Under the pieces are notes generated by a model, which searched no databases, was not told where the DNA came from, and was given only the letters and a program-made list of their open reading frames with translations. Position numbers and translations under genes: made by a program. Shown here piece after piece: positions 12,241 through 23,760 of a stretch of 64,000 nucleotides of DNA (positions are counted from its first letter, which is position 1; each line of letters begins with the position of its first letter). Source of the stretch: Oenanthe sinensis (taxonomy: Eukaryota; Streptophyta; Magnoliopsida; Apiales; Apiaceae); the NCBI GenBank assembly GCA_028671895.1, contig CM053800.1, positions 16,265,886 through 16,329,885 on the forward strand, read 5' to 3'.

Positions 12241-12282
12241 TTGTAAAGAGAAATAGTATTTGATTGCTATTACATATCAACC

Positions 12283-12296
12283 AAATAGGGGGAGAT
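12283..12296 (+). other. Polypurine tract of element B
   Basis: AAATAGGGGGAGAT directly abuts the 3' LTR. It is the expected primer for plus-strand DNA synthesis. Element C has the identical tract on its own strand. Confidence 0.9.
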
Positions 12297-13749
12297 TGAA
12301 AGGGGATATAGGAGTGAAGGGAAGTAACTCACTGCACTTTCATGTGTACTAGAAATGCTAAATGTAATCTCTATATAATGGTTGATGATAACTCAACAAT
12401 AGAATAGGACATGTAATAATATGCAGGTGCACAGAAATCTTGGATCACAGAGTTCAGTTAAGACAAAGTATCAAAGGATCATCTACAGACTTGAAGCCCA
12501 TTGGAAGAAGTTCATTAACATGTTCATGCCTCAGTGGAGAATAAAAGATATTGATATCTATTCAAGGATGTGGAAACTATAGAAGATTGTCTTAGTCTAT
12601 GAAGATTTTGGTGCATTATAATCGAAGCTACAAGTAAGGTTTGCAAAGAAGAATGTGGAATCATGTTCAGAATCAAGAGCCCCTATCAAGACTAGTCACT
12701 TATGAACCAGACCGTTGCATCAAGTGTCAGGACGTTGGAGGCAAGCTCTCGTCGGTTAATATGATTTTAATCATTCTAAAGTTGTTGGTTTTCTTCAGTC
12801 ATGTGGAGGATCAACAAAGGTGGTAAATCAGTGTTGGAGAAATGTCAGCCTAATGGATAAGAGACAGACGGCACAACCTGATTGGATCTTACTAAAGCTT
12901 CACAGATTAGAAGGCCAAATACTTGGACGTGGTGGAGTCACGTATACGGGGCCAAGTATTTGGATAAGGAAGTCTACACAAATTGAAGAGTAGAATGGAA
13001 ATATTTGATTTAATTAAATAAAGTATTTATTTAATTATTTATATATTTTATAAATAAAGACACTCTTTATTTATATTATATATATTTATTTAAATATTAC
13101 TTTTATATTAAATATTTCCAAAGGCATGCTTGGCACATGACTTTGAAGATATGATTTGAGTGGACAAAAGTAAAAGGTGGAAAAACAAAGTAACACATTT
13201 TTCAATATATAAAGAAGAAACCCAAGTCATCATTTAGAGAGAGTATCCGGATGAAAAAGAAATGGGGAGAGAGAGAGAAAATTATTTTCTCTCTCCCCCA
13301 TGGCCGAACTCATACTTTAATATTATGGGGCCATGAATTTCTTTGTCATACCACTCATCTATCTTCTATTGTAAACATTGCTAAATCTTGTTTAGAAGAT
13401 AGGTTTGATTTTTGTCTCCTAGATCTAGAATTTGTAATATTTTTAGAGGAGCCAAAAATCATTTCTTTGTTGTGTTCTTGAGCTTTTGTTCTTGAACTTG
13501 TTGTAGCATCTACCCCACTTCAATGAATATAAAGTTATATTCTTGGATCTTGTTGTGTTGTGTGTTTTGGATGATTTACCGTTCATTATCTTGGTTATTT
13601 TAATGGTGTTCTTGAGGTTGAAGAAGATGATGAACAGTACCTGGATTTGAACCAAAGTAATTTTTATGTTGTCCCAAAAATAAATAAAAGTCAGATTTTT
13701 ATTTGGGAATCGTATTCACCCCCCCCTCTACGATCTCCAGGACCTAACA
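12297..13749 (+). repeat. 3' LTR of element B
   Basis: Begins TGAAAGGGGATATAGG and ends CCAGGACCTAACA, followed at once by the GAGGT duplication. Differences from the 5' LTR seen by eye: GAGATAGG to GATATAGG near the start, two G/A changes near 12992 and 13009, one G/A near 13645 and one extra C in the C-run near 13720. Confidence 0.95.
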
Positions 13750-16700
13750 GAGGTCAATTGGTCTACTTTTACATCATGGGTATTGGATACTGGATGTGGT
13801 TCTCACATTTGTATAAATGTGCAGGAGCTGCAAAGGAGTAGGACTTTGGCAAAGGGAGAGGTCGACCTATGAGTTGGCAATGGAGCAAAGGTTGCTGCCT
13901 TAGCTGTATGGACTTATTATTTATCGTTGCCCACTGGACTTATTTTAGAACTTGAGAACTGTTTTTATGTGCCTGCAATTTGCAGAAACATTATTTTGGT
14001 TTCTTGTTTGGACAAGAAAGGTTTTGCATTTTCAATTCAGAACAATAGTTGTTCCTTTTCTTTGAATAATGTTACTTATAGGGTTGCACATTTATTTAAT
14101 GGTTTATAAGGTCTTGATTTAGACACTCTTATTTATAATGTGAATAAAAAACGTCTTAAATCTAATGACTCAAATCAAATATACCTCTGGTACTGTCGTT
14201 TAGGCCATATAAATGAGAAGCGCATTTCCAAGTTACTTAAGGATGAATACTTGGATAAGTTTGACTTTGAATTATACGAAGCATGTGAACCTTGTCTCAT
14301 TGGAAAAATGACTAAAGCTCCTTTTACTGGACAATGTGAAAGGGCCATTGAACGATTAGAACTTATACATAGTGATGTATGTGGTCCTATGTGTACTATG
14401 GCAAGAGGTGGATTTTACTACTTTATCACGTTTACTGATGATTTCAGTAGATATGGATATGTATATCTTATGAAGAACAAATACGATTCTTTTGAAAAGT
14501 TAAAAGAATACAAAGCTGAAGTAGAAAAGTAAACTGGCGGAAGTATTAAGACTCTACGATCTGATCGTGAAGGTGAATGCTTAAGCCATGAATTTAAGAG
14601 TTTATTAAGAGAGTGTGGTATTGTATCACAACTCACTCCTCCCGGAACACCACAATGGAATGGAGTTTATGAAAGGAGGAATCATATTTTATTGGACATG
14701 GTACGATCGATGATGAGTCATGCAGATCTTCCAATTAGTTTCTGGGTCTACGCCTTGGAGACGGCTACTTATACACTTAACCGAGTTCCTACTAAAACGG
14801 TTCAGAAGACTCCATATGAGATATGGACTGAGAAACGTCATAGCATGTCATTTATGAAAATTTAGGGATATGAGGCGTTTGTGAAATGTCTAACTTCTGA
14901 CAAGATAGGACCTAAATCAGAAAAAGGTAATTTTGTGGGATACCCAATTGAAACAAAGGGTTATTCTTTCTATAATCCTTTAGAGAACAAAGTGTTTATT
15001 GCTTAAACTGCAGTGTTCCTTGAAAGAAAAATGTTGTCTAAGAAAGACAGTGGGAGGATAATAGATCTCGATGAAATTCGAGACCCACATGATAACATTG
15101 AACCAATGGAGGAACTTGAGCAGAATGTACAAGAAAACAATACTGCTCAGGAAACACAGTTTGTTCGTAGGTCTGGTAGGATTCGCCATGAGCCCGAGAC
15201 ATATTATGGATTTCTCTTGACTCAAGATGGTGATGTGATGCTTGTGGATGAAGATAAGCCTCTCACGTACCAAGACGCTATGAACACTCCAGAATCTAAG
15301 AGATGGCAGGATGCCATGAAATCTGAGATGGAATCCATGTATACTAATCAAGTATGGACTTTGGTTGATCCACCTGAAGGGCTAAAACCTATAGGGTACA
15401 AGTGGGTTTTCAAAAAGAAGACCGACATGAATGGTAATGTGCAGACCTATAAAGCACGATTGGTGGCAAAAGGTTTCAAGATAATTCATGGTATTGACTA
15501 TGATGAAACCTTTTCACCAATGGCTATGGTCAAGTCCATCAGGATTTTGCTTGCTATAGCTGTTTACCAAGACTATGAAATCTAGCAAATGGATGTCAAA
15601 ACCGGTTTATTAAATGGGAGCCTTGAAGAAGATGTGGATGTGTATATAACATAGCCTGAAGGTTTTGATGATCCAAAGAATGCTGGAAAGGTATGTAAGC
15701 TGCGTCGATCCATTTATGGATTGAAACAAGCCTCAAGGAGATGAAACATTTGTTTTGATGAAACTGTCAAAGAGTTTGGGTTTATTCAAAATGAAGATGA
15801 ACCATGTGTTTACAAGAAGGTTAGTGGGAGCAGTGTGGCATTCCTAGTATTATATGTTGATGATATATTAATAATAGGGAATGACATTCCTTCTTTATAG
15901 GCTCTTAAGACTTGGTTGAGTAAGAATTTTTCAATGAAAGACTTAGGCGAAACGACCTATATTTTAGGTATCAAGATCTATAAAGATAGATCAAGAAGAA
16001 TGATCGCCCTAAGTCAGAGTACATACATTGATAAAGTTTTGCATCAATTTGGGATGTAAAATGCTAAAAGGGGATTTGTCCCTATGTCTCATAGGATATC
16101 GATCTCAAAAGATAACACTCCTAAATCATTGGATGATAAGGACTGTATGAGTAAAGTTCCATATGCTTCAGCAATTGGTTCCATAATGTATGCAATAATA
16201 TGTACTCGTTCTGATATCTTGTATGCTTTGAGCACGACAAGTAGATATCAGTCTAATCCAGGTGAAGGTCACTGGACAATAGTCAAGAATATTCTTAAGT
16301 AATTGAAGAGGAATAAAGATCAATTATTGGTATATGGATGGGAAGATAAGCTGGTTGTAAAAGGTTACACCGACGCTAGTTTCCAGACAGACAAGGATGA
16401 TTCGATTTCTCAGTCTGGGTTTGTGTTTTGTCTAAATGGAGGTGCTGTAAGCTAGAAAAATTTAAAGCAAGAGACGGTTGCTAATTCTACAATGGAGGCT
16501 GAGTATATTACTGCCTGTGAAGCAGCCAAGGAGGCTGTTTGGATTCGGAAATTTGTTACAGGTCTTGGTGTGGTTCCTTCAGTCGCAGATCCGATAGATT
16601 TATACTGTGATAATAATGGAGCCATTTCGCAGGCTAAGGAACCAAGGTCTCATTCACGAAAAAAGCATATACTCAGACAATATCATCTTCTTCGAGAGAT

Positions 16701-16821
16701 TAATAATCGAGGGGATATACATATATATAAAGTGCATACAAATGATAACATTGCAGATCCACTTACCAAGGCTTTGTCGCAGCAGAAGCACGAAGGTCAT
16801 ACTAGTTCCATGGGTATTTGA
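13750..16821 (+). pseudogene. A1 pol pseudogene: protease, integrase, RT, RNase H
   Basis: Starts with the second GAGGT copy and continues the A1 frame. Protease: DTGCGSHIC near 13785. Integrase: GAG-pre-integrase HxxH-CxxC region (LGHINEKRISKL, then CEPCLIGK) about 14200-14310, then the DDE core with HSDVCGP, the RSDR aspartate and the glutamate in VYERRN. RT starts around 15290 (GYKWVFKKKTD near 15395) and keeps YVDDILIIG near 15857. RNase H: GYTDASFQTDKDD, MEAEYITACEA and DNNGAISQA. One frame can be followed almost throughout but about a dozen stops interrupt it (for example 14530, 15003, 15585, 15652, 15898, 16057, 16300). Most replace Gln, Trp or Arg codons, consistent with C-to-T or G-to-A change. 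Confidence 0.85.
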
Positions 16822-16840
16822 TACATGAGAGATTGGCTCT

Positions 16841-16856
16841 AGTACAAGTGGGAGAT
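16841..16856 (+). other. Polypurine tract of A1
   Basis: AGTACAAGTGGGAGAT immediately precedes the 3' LTR start TGTTAGTATTGG. Position and purine content are as expected. Confidence 0.8.
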
Positions 16857-18436
16857 TGTTAGTATTGGTGTCCTAGAGACAATACTTTTAATGTTTTATT
16901 GAAAACAATTATGTTATGTGATTATTTAATTAATATTTATTATATCTTTATTTACTGCATCATATATTGAAAAAATAAAAAATGTTCTTGGAATATTAAT
17001 ACGATATATATGTCTTTAAGTATGTGACTTAAATATGAAATTATATGAATAGTATTTTATTCTTAAAATTCTCTAGTCAAGTATTATTATTTAAGGACAA
17101 TAATAATGCAATAAGACTAGTATGTTTGTTGACAGATAACCACATCTCATTGGTCATAGGTATGGTGATACTAAAGTCAATAACATAAGTGTATGTATCA
17201 ATACATGACACTGGAAACACCCGCCGTGAGATTCTATATGTTAATAAGTGTCGTAAGAAATCTCACTGTGATAATGATGTAATGATCCTCTGACTTGAAA
17301 TCATTATATTTCTATACGATAATTAATATACTTTGATTACACTCAAAGTTACCTTTAACCGGGTAATGATAAATGTAGACATTGGGTATGCCATGAATCG
17401 TATGAGGAATATGAATGATAGATATAGGATTTAACCCTCCAATTCTTGGAGTGATATTATTGGCCTCTTGATTGAGTGAGACTATGAAATGTATAGTCAT
17501 GCTCAAATATTGATTTGTTTAAATAGTTTACTCATTGATCAAGGAAATCGAGATTAAACGTTGAATAGGATGACACTATACATTCCTCGAGTTTGATCTA
17601 TAATATAAGGTTAAATGAATTATATTACATGGAACATTATTCACGAAAGGTTTAATTGAATCACCAATTATTATTGTTACTTGAATAGCAATGATGTATT
17701 ACTAGATGCCGCTCATTGTTTATAATTTTATTATTGGATATTAAAATTATTGTCAATGTAATAATAACCTAAAGGGTCACACACGAAGAATGTTAAAATG
17801 GAGGTTTATTTAAATTAGAAATTTAAATATGTTATTGTTTATTCGAATTTAATTATTGAATTAATTAAGTGGGACTTGATTAATTATATTAGAATTCAGA
17901 TTTAATAAGTATTATTATTATTATTCGAATTTAATTATGGAATTAATTAAGTGGGACTTGATTAATTATATTAGAATTCGGATTTAATAATAATAACCCA
18001 AAATCAGAATGGGTTTTGGAAACCACATGGATTAGGGTTAGGTCCAAAATCTCTCTCCCCTATATATACATAATGATGTATAGTATTAGGGTTTAATCAT
18101 CAGATTTTGTTTTAGAGAAAAATCCTAGCTGCTCAACATCAAGAGAGGCTAGAGAGAGAGAGAGATAGAGAGGCAATCAATTCGGCTAGTACCGACTCCG
18201 GTGATCGTAGGACGATCGGGCGTTCTTGTGGACTTCTTTGGAGAGCAGATCTTTGCAACAAAGGCTGCTGTGATTCATCTTTTCTGGACCTCCATTAAAC
18301 AACATATGGAAAGCTTTATTAAGGTACAGACTTCTTCACCATAATTATCGAAAGTGATACATGGATCCTGCGATAGGGTTTTATTTTTTTTATTTTACGT
18401 TATATTCGTTGCGTTTTCATGCCCGGAAACCCTTCA
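16857..18436 (+). repeat. 3' LTR of A1 (family A reference LTR, 1.58 kb)
   Basis: Runs from TGTTAGTATTGG to AACCCTTCA. It contains a likely TATA box (CCCCTATATATACA near 18058-18068) followed by a GAGAGAGAG stretch. Relatives: 50475-51998 (copy E), 54800-55694 (copy D, internally deleted), 58487-58719 (end only) and 35389-35638 (minus strand, copy I). Right of it the integrase sequence of element I resumes on the minus strand. Confidence 0.9.
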
Positions 18437-20064
18437 ACCGTCTCCAGGGCGTAGCCCTAGAAAATAATTGTAAGATTTGCATGACTCATCATTGATCGCA
18501 CCATGTCCAATAAGGTACGATTCCTCCTCTCAAACACCCCATTCCATTGTGGTGTTTCGGGAGGAGTGAGTTGTGATACAATACCACACTCTTTTAAGAA
18601 ACTCTTAAATTCATAGCTTAAGTATTCACCCCCATGATCAGATCGTAGAGTCTTAATACTTCCGCTAGTTTGTTTTTCTACCTCAGCTTTGTATTCTTTG
18701 TGCTTTTCAAAAGAGTTGGATTTGTTATTCATAAGATACACATATTCATATCTACTGAAATCATCAATAAAAGTGATAAAGTAGTAAAAACCACCTCTTG
18801 CCATAGTATGCATAGGACCACATACATCACTATGTATAAGTTCTAATTATTCAGTGGTTCTTTTACCTTGTCTAGTAAAATGAGCTTTAGTCATTTTTCC
18901 AATGAGACAAGGTTCACATGCTTCGTATGATTCAAAGTCAAACTTATCCAAGTATCCATCCTTGTGTAACTTGGAAATGCGTTTCTCAGTTATATGGCCT
19001 AAACGACAGTACCAGAGGTATCTTTGAATTGAAACATTAGTTTTAAGACATTTGTTATTCACATTATAGACAGGTGTGTCTAAATCAAGAACATATATAC
19101 CGTTAAATAAACATGCAATCCCATATATAACATTATTCAAAGAAAAGGAACAACTATTGTTCTGAATTGTAAATGCAAAACCTTTGTTGTCCAAACAAGA
19201 AACCAAAATAATGTTTCTGCAAATTGCAGGCACGTAAAAACAGTTCTCAAGTATTAAAATAATCCCAGTAGGCAACGATAAATAATAAGTCCTTACAACT
19301 AAAGCAGCAACCTTTTCTCCATTTCCAACTCGTAGGTCGACCTCTCATTTACCCAAAATCTTATTCCTTTGTAGTTCCTGCACATTTATACAAATGTGAG
19401 AACAACATCCAGTATCTAATACCCATGATGTAGAAGCAGAAAAATTGACATCTATAACATAAATACCTAAATCAGAAGCTAGACCAACCTTCTTCTTCTT
19501 CAGATCCTCCAAATAAGCATGACAGTTTCTCTTCCAATGACCTGGTTTACCACAGTAGTGACAATCACCCTTTACAATAACACCCTTAGGCTTTAAAGCC
19601 TATTTGGGATTAGCCTTTGTCTTGGGACCAGAAGGAGATCAAATCTTCTTCTTTCCCTTCCATTTGCCTTTACTTTTAGCCTTACCTTTGTTGTATACCA
19701 TCAGTATGGTTGTATACCAACAATTCAGTGGGTGTTTTGTCTATCTCATTCATATTGTAGTTAATAACAAAATGAGTATAGTTGTTGTTCAAAGATTACA
19801 AGATCAAGTCAATCTGAGCTTCCAGACCAAACGGGAAACCCAAAGTATCAAGATACTCAATATAACTTATCATCTTTAGAACATGTTGTTGAACAGGTTC
19901 ACGCTCTCCCTGTTTGCAAGCATATTGTGCTTTTCTCATATCGAACCTTTCTTGACGATCCTGTCCCTCAAACATTCTTTGAAGGTGTTCAATCATCTCA
20001 TAAGCATCCATATGCTCATGTTGATTTTGAAGTTCAGCACTCATGGTTGCTAGGATAAGACATG
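18437..20064 (-). pseudogene. Element I gag (C-part), protease and integrase pseudogene
   Basis: From right to left: capsid part with HMDAYEMIEHLQRMFEGQ (about 20020-19965), an interval with a short deletion in the linker around 19700, an intact zinc knuckle CHYCGKPGHWKRNC (about 19565-19524), protease DTGCCSHIC (about 19415), the GAG-pre-integrase region (GHITEKRISKL, CEPCLIGK; 19000-18890) and the integrase core (FIDDFSRYEYVYLM, then the TPQWNGVFERRNRT glutamate region near 18530). Two long open pieces remain (19275-18847 and 18813-18457). It ends at 18437 exactly where the A1 LTR begins. Frameshifts and stops make it non-functional. Confidence 0.8.
20060..20064. repeat. Target-site duplication of element C, left copy (ACATG)
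   Basis: ACATG at 20060-20064 is repeated at 33335-33339, directly flanking the TG...CA ends of element C. Across the two copies the gag frame of element I is continuous. Confidence 0.95.
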
Positions 20065-21877
20065 TGTTAGGCCCCGGAAGTATCGTAGAAGGGGGGTTGA
20101 ATACGATACTCACTAAATTAAAAAATTCTTTCGAATCTTTTGCGGATAAATAATTTAGAGTTCGGTTAGTGGGCTCGTGTTCTTGAGGTGAATAGTGTTT
20201 ACGGAGCTGTTTACTAATTTTCTGTGTTTAGGATTAATCATTTCGGTTCTAGAAAATCAGCAGGAAAATAAACAACACAAGATTCGGGGAATATATCATT
20301 GATAAATATAAACCCTGAGGTTGCTACACCCGGTCAACAAATCCGGTCCGAAGAACAAGTTCTTCGCTGCTTAACAAAAATATAACTCTCAATTTCCTAT
20401 ACAAGTATTTCTAGATCAGTACAAAGGAAACTAAGACCGTAGAGAGTGATATATAGTGGCTCTGAACATTTTCCGTTAAGGGACCGGCCACTAATACATC
20501 TCCGGTGAAGAGGTATGGATTTTCTGACTGCTCTCTCCTCTCCGGCTTGCCTTCTCTCTCTCTGGTTATTTTTGTAGTGTTGCAGAAGACTGATCCAAAT
20601 GAATGGCTCTGCTTCAGCTTATGTGTAGACTTTTTCAACTAAGATACGTGGCCCATTTTGTGCCAAGTAAACTAGTTGCAGCTTCGCTTCTTTTTCTTCG
20701 TAAGTATCGGGAACATTTACTGATTAATTGTTTAACCCTCGATGAGTCTGTAGAATAAGTATCGGAGGATTAAAAGAATTCTTGAAATAAAATCAATTAC
20801 TTCAAAGCTTTGGTAACCATCGGAAAGTGGGTTGGTGGGTTCTTTGCTTTTGTTTCCTTTTCCGATAGTTAATAACTATCGGCATATAAGACAAAATAAG
20901 CCCTTTGTCTTTTCTAATTCTTTGCTCATTTATTTTTCTCACCCGATGGTTAATAACCATAGGTGAATAAGACAAAATTGCTTGATTAACCATCGGTGAA
21001 TGAGACGAAATGGCTTGACCAAGTTGACTTCTGGATACAGCTTCTGTAGTCTCTTTACTTAGCCAATTTCGAACCTGTTAAGCCCTTAATATATTTTCTT
21101 CCACTACAACCAAGTCTAATAAATATTTCCTTGTTAATTCGACCTTGATTTATTCTGGGCTTAATCACATACCACTTCACTTGTTACCCATTTCAGTAGA
21201 TAGTCAATTCTTCTCATTCATAGATGCAATTCTCAATCTCTTTTGTGCTGACGTTTGGTGCAACTGGTCTGGTTCACAAACGACTAACACGATCTTGATC
21301 TTCACATCTTCTTTACAATACAATTGACTTTGTTCCTTGTTGATTAGAAGTGCTTCGATTGTAAGTGCATTGGAATCCTCTAGCACTTATGCTGAACCAT
21401 AAACATATCTGAAACCCTGAACATCTTCGAACTTTATCCTTCACTGAAGTCTGAACATATGAATGAACTTCCTCCAGCAATCTATAATAGACTCCAAGAT
21501 TCCATCTAATATTTTGATTCTTTGTATTTGCCGTATATTCTATCTTATCGATTCCTGTACTTGAGCTCTGCAAATCATTGCTTGACTGATTCGCAGATTT
21601 GGATCACTAGAATCTTTCTGGTACTTTGACAACTGCTTCACTGCTTCCACATCCTTGAATACTTCAACCTTTATTCTTCACTGAGGCATGAACATATTAA
21701 TGAACTTCTTCCAGTGAGCTAATGCTTCAAGTCTGTAGATTTCTTCTTTATCCTTTGTCTTTACCAAGTCTTCATGTCTTCCTGATTCCGGTGATAACTT
21801 CATATTATTTACTCGTCCTGTTCTTGTGTTGAGTTATAACCCTATGTTACATATAGGTCTATGCATACAGCCTTTCA
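20065..21877 (-). repeat. 3' LTR of element C
   Basis: On the minus strand it begins TGAAAGGCTGTATGC and ends CTTCCGGGGCCTAACA; the start shares TGAAAGG and the end shares CCTAACA with element B. Near that end is the box TTCAACCCCCCTTCTACGAT. It contains several ATCGG motifs including a 21-base palindrome at 20872-20892. A TATA-like CACTATATATCACTC lies near 20455 on the minus strand. Confidence 0.95.
20872..20892. repeat. Perfect palindrome of the TAACTATCGG motif in the C LTR
   Basis: CCGATAGTTA, one central A, then TAACTATCGG: two ten-base arms. A second, imperfect pair (CCGATGGTTA/TAACCATAGG) lies at about 20942-20962, and further single motifs occur near 20707, 20760, 20818 and 20985. 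The same motif recurs in the leader at 30850-30980 and in the other LTR. Confidence 0.85.
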
Positions 21878-21891
21878 ATCTCCCCCTATTT
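21878..21891 (-). other. Polypurine tract of element C
   Basis: Minus-strand AAATAGGGGGAGAT, abutting the 3' LTR and identical to that of element B. Confidence 0.9.
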
Positions 21892-23760
21892 GTTTGGTAG
21901 AGATTAACAAGCAAATCCCTAGAGGATAACTCAACTAACTACAAGAAAATATTAATGCTCTAGACTTGTAAATAATACTACTTGGGTTCTGGATCATATA
22001 ATACATTTCCAGATTTCTATAAAGTAAAGAGAAATAGAAAATGAGTGTTCCTTTAGCACTGAACGCATCTTCAATAGATATCATCTTCATTCCTCTGTGT
22101 TTGAGCTTTTCTCTGCTTCAAAATCCTTCATAGCTTGACCTACAAAGAACTTATCATAAACTGAGCTTCATAAGAATCAAAATTCCTGGGAACATTTTCA
22201 ATAAAATATAGAACATTGCTCAAATAATGTTCTCCCCCTGAGAATGTGATTCTCCTTCTTATTCTTCTTCTCCCTTTAGAAAATCAATGGAATAGTCCTC
22301 TGTTCTTCCCACTTGGATTAGGAATCCTCTTCTGACAACTCCTTTCAAGTATAGAATACAGCTTCTTGATTCTCCCATATTTATGTTGTTTCCCCTCAGG
22401 ATCAGAAGATAAGATTTTCTTTTTCTCGTCTCAAATCTCCCCCTATGGATATTAACTTCTCCCAAGGATGCGAACCCCTTTTCCCCTTAAGGATCCAGGA
22501 ACTTCCCTTAATGATCCAGGATACGAACCCCTTTAGGATATTAACTTTTCCAAAGTACGAAGATAAGACTTGATTAACTTCTCCTTTTTCTTCCTATAAA
22601 TTCTCCCCCTTAGTTGAGGAATCCTCCAATGGCCCACTTTTGAATGGTTTGTCTTCCAAAGAAGGTTCTCGTCTGTCATTGATCGGGAAAAATATAGTAG
22701 CTTTTCTTTCAGAAGTAGCAAGTAGCAAGGGTAAGTGTTTGGTCTAAGGTTTCCTCACTTCTACTACGTTCTGTTGGTGTTTACACTTTAGTATCGAGCA
22801 TTTTAAGTGTTTCACTCTTTCTCTCCCTATCTCTCACTCAAGTGTATCTCTCCCTCACTTTCACTTAAGTGTTTCTCTCTCTCACTTTCACTCTGCATTT
22901 CAAATATAGCCTTCTGTACCTGCAAGTGAAATCCGTCAATTCATATATTCCCAACACCTGATTCATCAGAATGAACTGAATCACTATCAAGTGGAGAATT
23001 GCCTCGTTGAGGTGTTCTTGATCTATCATGCATAAGCACTGTCTCAGCACCAGACTCAATAGCTATTGCTAAATCACTGTCTAGTGGAGCCTCACCTCTT
23101 TGAGATGGGTTATCCCAAGATTTTAAAATCTTTTTGGGAATCCTGCCTTGTTCTATCAAGGAGTTGCCTCACACCTTCTCCGTAAACGGGAGGTGGACAT
23201 TCCTTTTCAGGATCTGGAAATGTTCCTTCCAGGAGGGGCGACGTAGTAGACAATGTAATGAATGGCAAATTAGAGTCTACGTTTCCCTCGTAACCCTGTG
23301 ACGGGTAATTTGTTAACATGCCTATACCTCTCACTGTGCACGTCTTGCAATGTGTTTCATGAATTTATTTGTTTAGGCTTACCATCAGCGTGAGCGCTAG
23401 TGGTGTGCTTGACTCATTACAAGATGCTCTAGCTGACGAGCGAATTTCAATGGACTCACCCTGTTGAGAGAATGATTCCAGAGACAGTTTTATTGCCTTT
23501 TCAGCTCTGCATCCTTTTGAGAAGATACAGATGAGCTTACAGTTACCTCAATTTATATACTTCTTTACTTCGCTGGAGGTAGAGCTGTGGGTGCACTTCC
23601 GACTTCATCCTTATTTGCTGCATCAAGTGCAGTTTCTCCCTTATCAACCTCTAATTAACATAAGTTCCTTATATCTCCAAGGGTTAATATATGGAAGTGG
23701 ATGAATGAGTGTTTGGTACTAAGGCCTGGGTAAGAGATTGATGGGTTTTCAACCTCTTGG
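21892..23760 (-). pseudogene. Relic of the extra 3' ORF plus polypurine boxes in element C
   Basis: Minus-strand islands: an alanine/asparagine-rich stretch GETALDAANKDEVGSAPTAL-like (about 23640-23580), the DNA matching B 9810-9900 (23480-23370), a proline-rich piece with FPDPEKECPPPVYGEGVRQL (23230-23160), and a Ser/Asp-rich piece with RGEAPLDSDLAIAIESGAE (23110-23040) ending in Ser/Glu repeats near 22880. Two frames cover this with a frameshift around 23150. Closer to the LTR the DNA (22200-22640) carries CTCCCCCT boxes. Function unknown; the region is homologous to B 9481-11900. Confidence 0.55.

Larger units (their letters stand above)
1558..13749 (+). mobile_element. Element B: 12.2 kb SIRE-like copia derivative, complete ends, ruined coding
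   Basis: LTRs 1558-3009 and 12297-13749, primer site 3012-3023, polypurine tract 12283-12296, target duplication GAGGT on both sides. By eye the two LTRs differ at only about five places in 1.45 kb, so insertion was recent. The interior holds a hairpin-rich tandem array (3130-3775), an AT-rich leader, barely readable gag-pol relics (about 4561-7120) and a long 3' tail that is homologous to the tail of element C. With no usable gag or pol, B must have been moved by proteins supplied in trans, or have decayed in a way that spared its LTRs, which is unlikely. It fits the large retrotransposon derivative (LARD) concept. Confidence 0.9.
390..18436 (+). mobile_element. Ty1/copia element A1 (family A), 5' truncated, split by element B
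   Basis: Parts in order: end of the leader (390-676), gag (677-1557), inserted element B (1558-13749), protease to RNase H (13750-16821), polypurine tract and 3' LTR (16857-18436). Order protease-integrase-RT-RNase H is that of Ty1/copia. The element sits inside the integrase gene of element I on the other strand: the base pairs just right of the 3' LTR (18437 onward, ACCGT) resume I in its integrase frame. The matching left flank and the 5' LTR are missing, because A1 now abuts an unrelated inverted LTR at 389. Confidence 0.85.

Noticed and set aside
14980..15351. Minus-strand frame of 123 codons
   Set aside because: Antisense of the A1 integrase-RT linker, which carries the recognisable protein on the plus strand.
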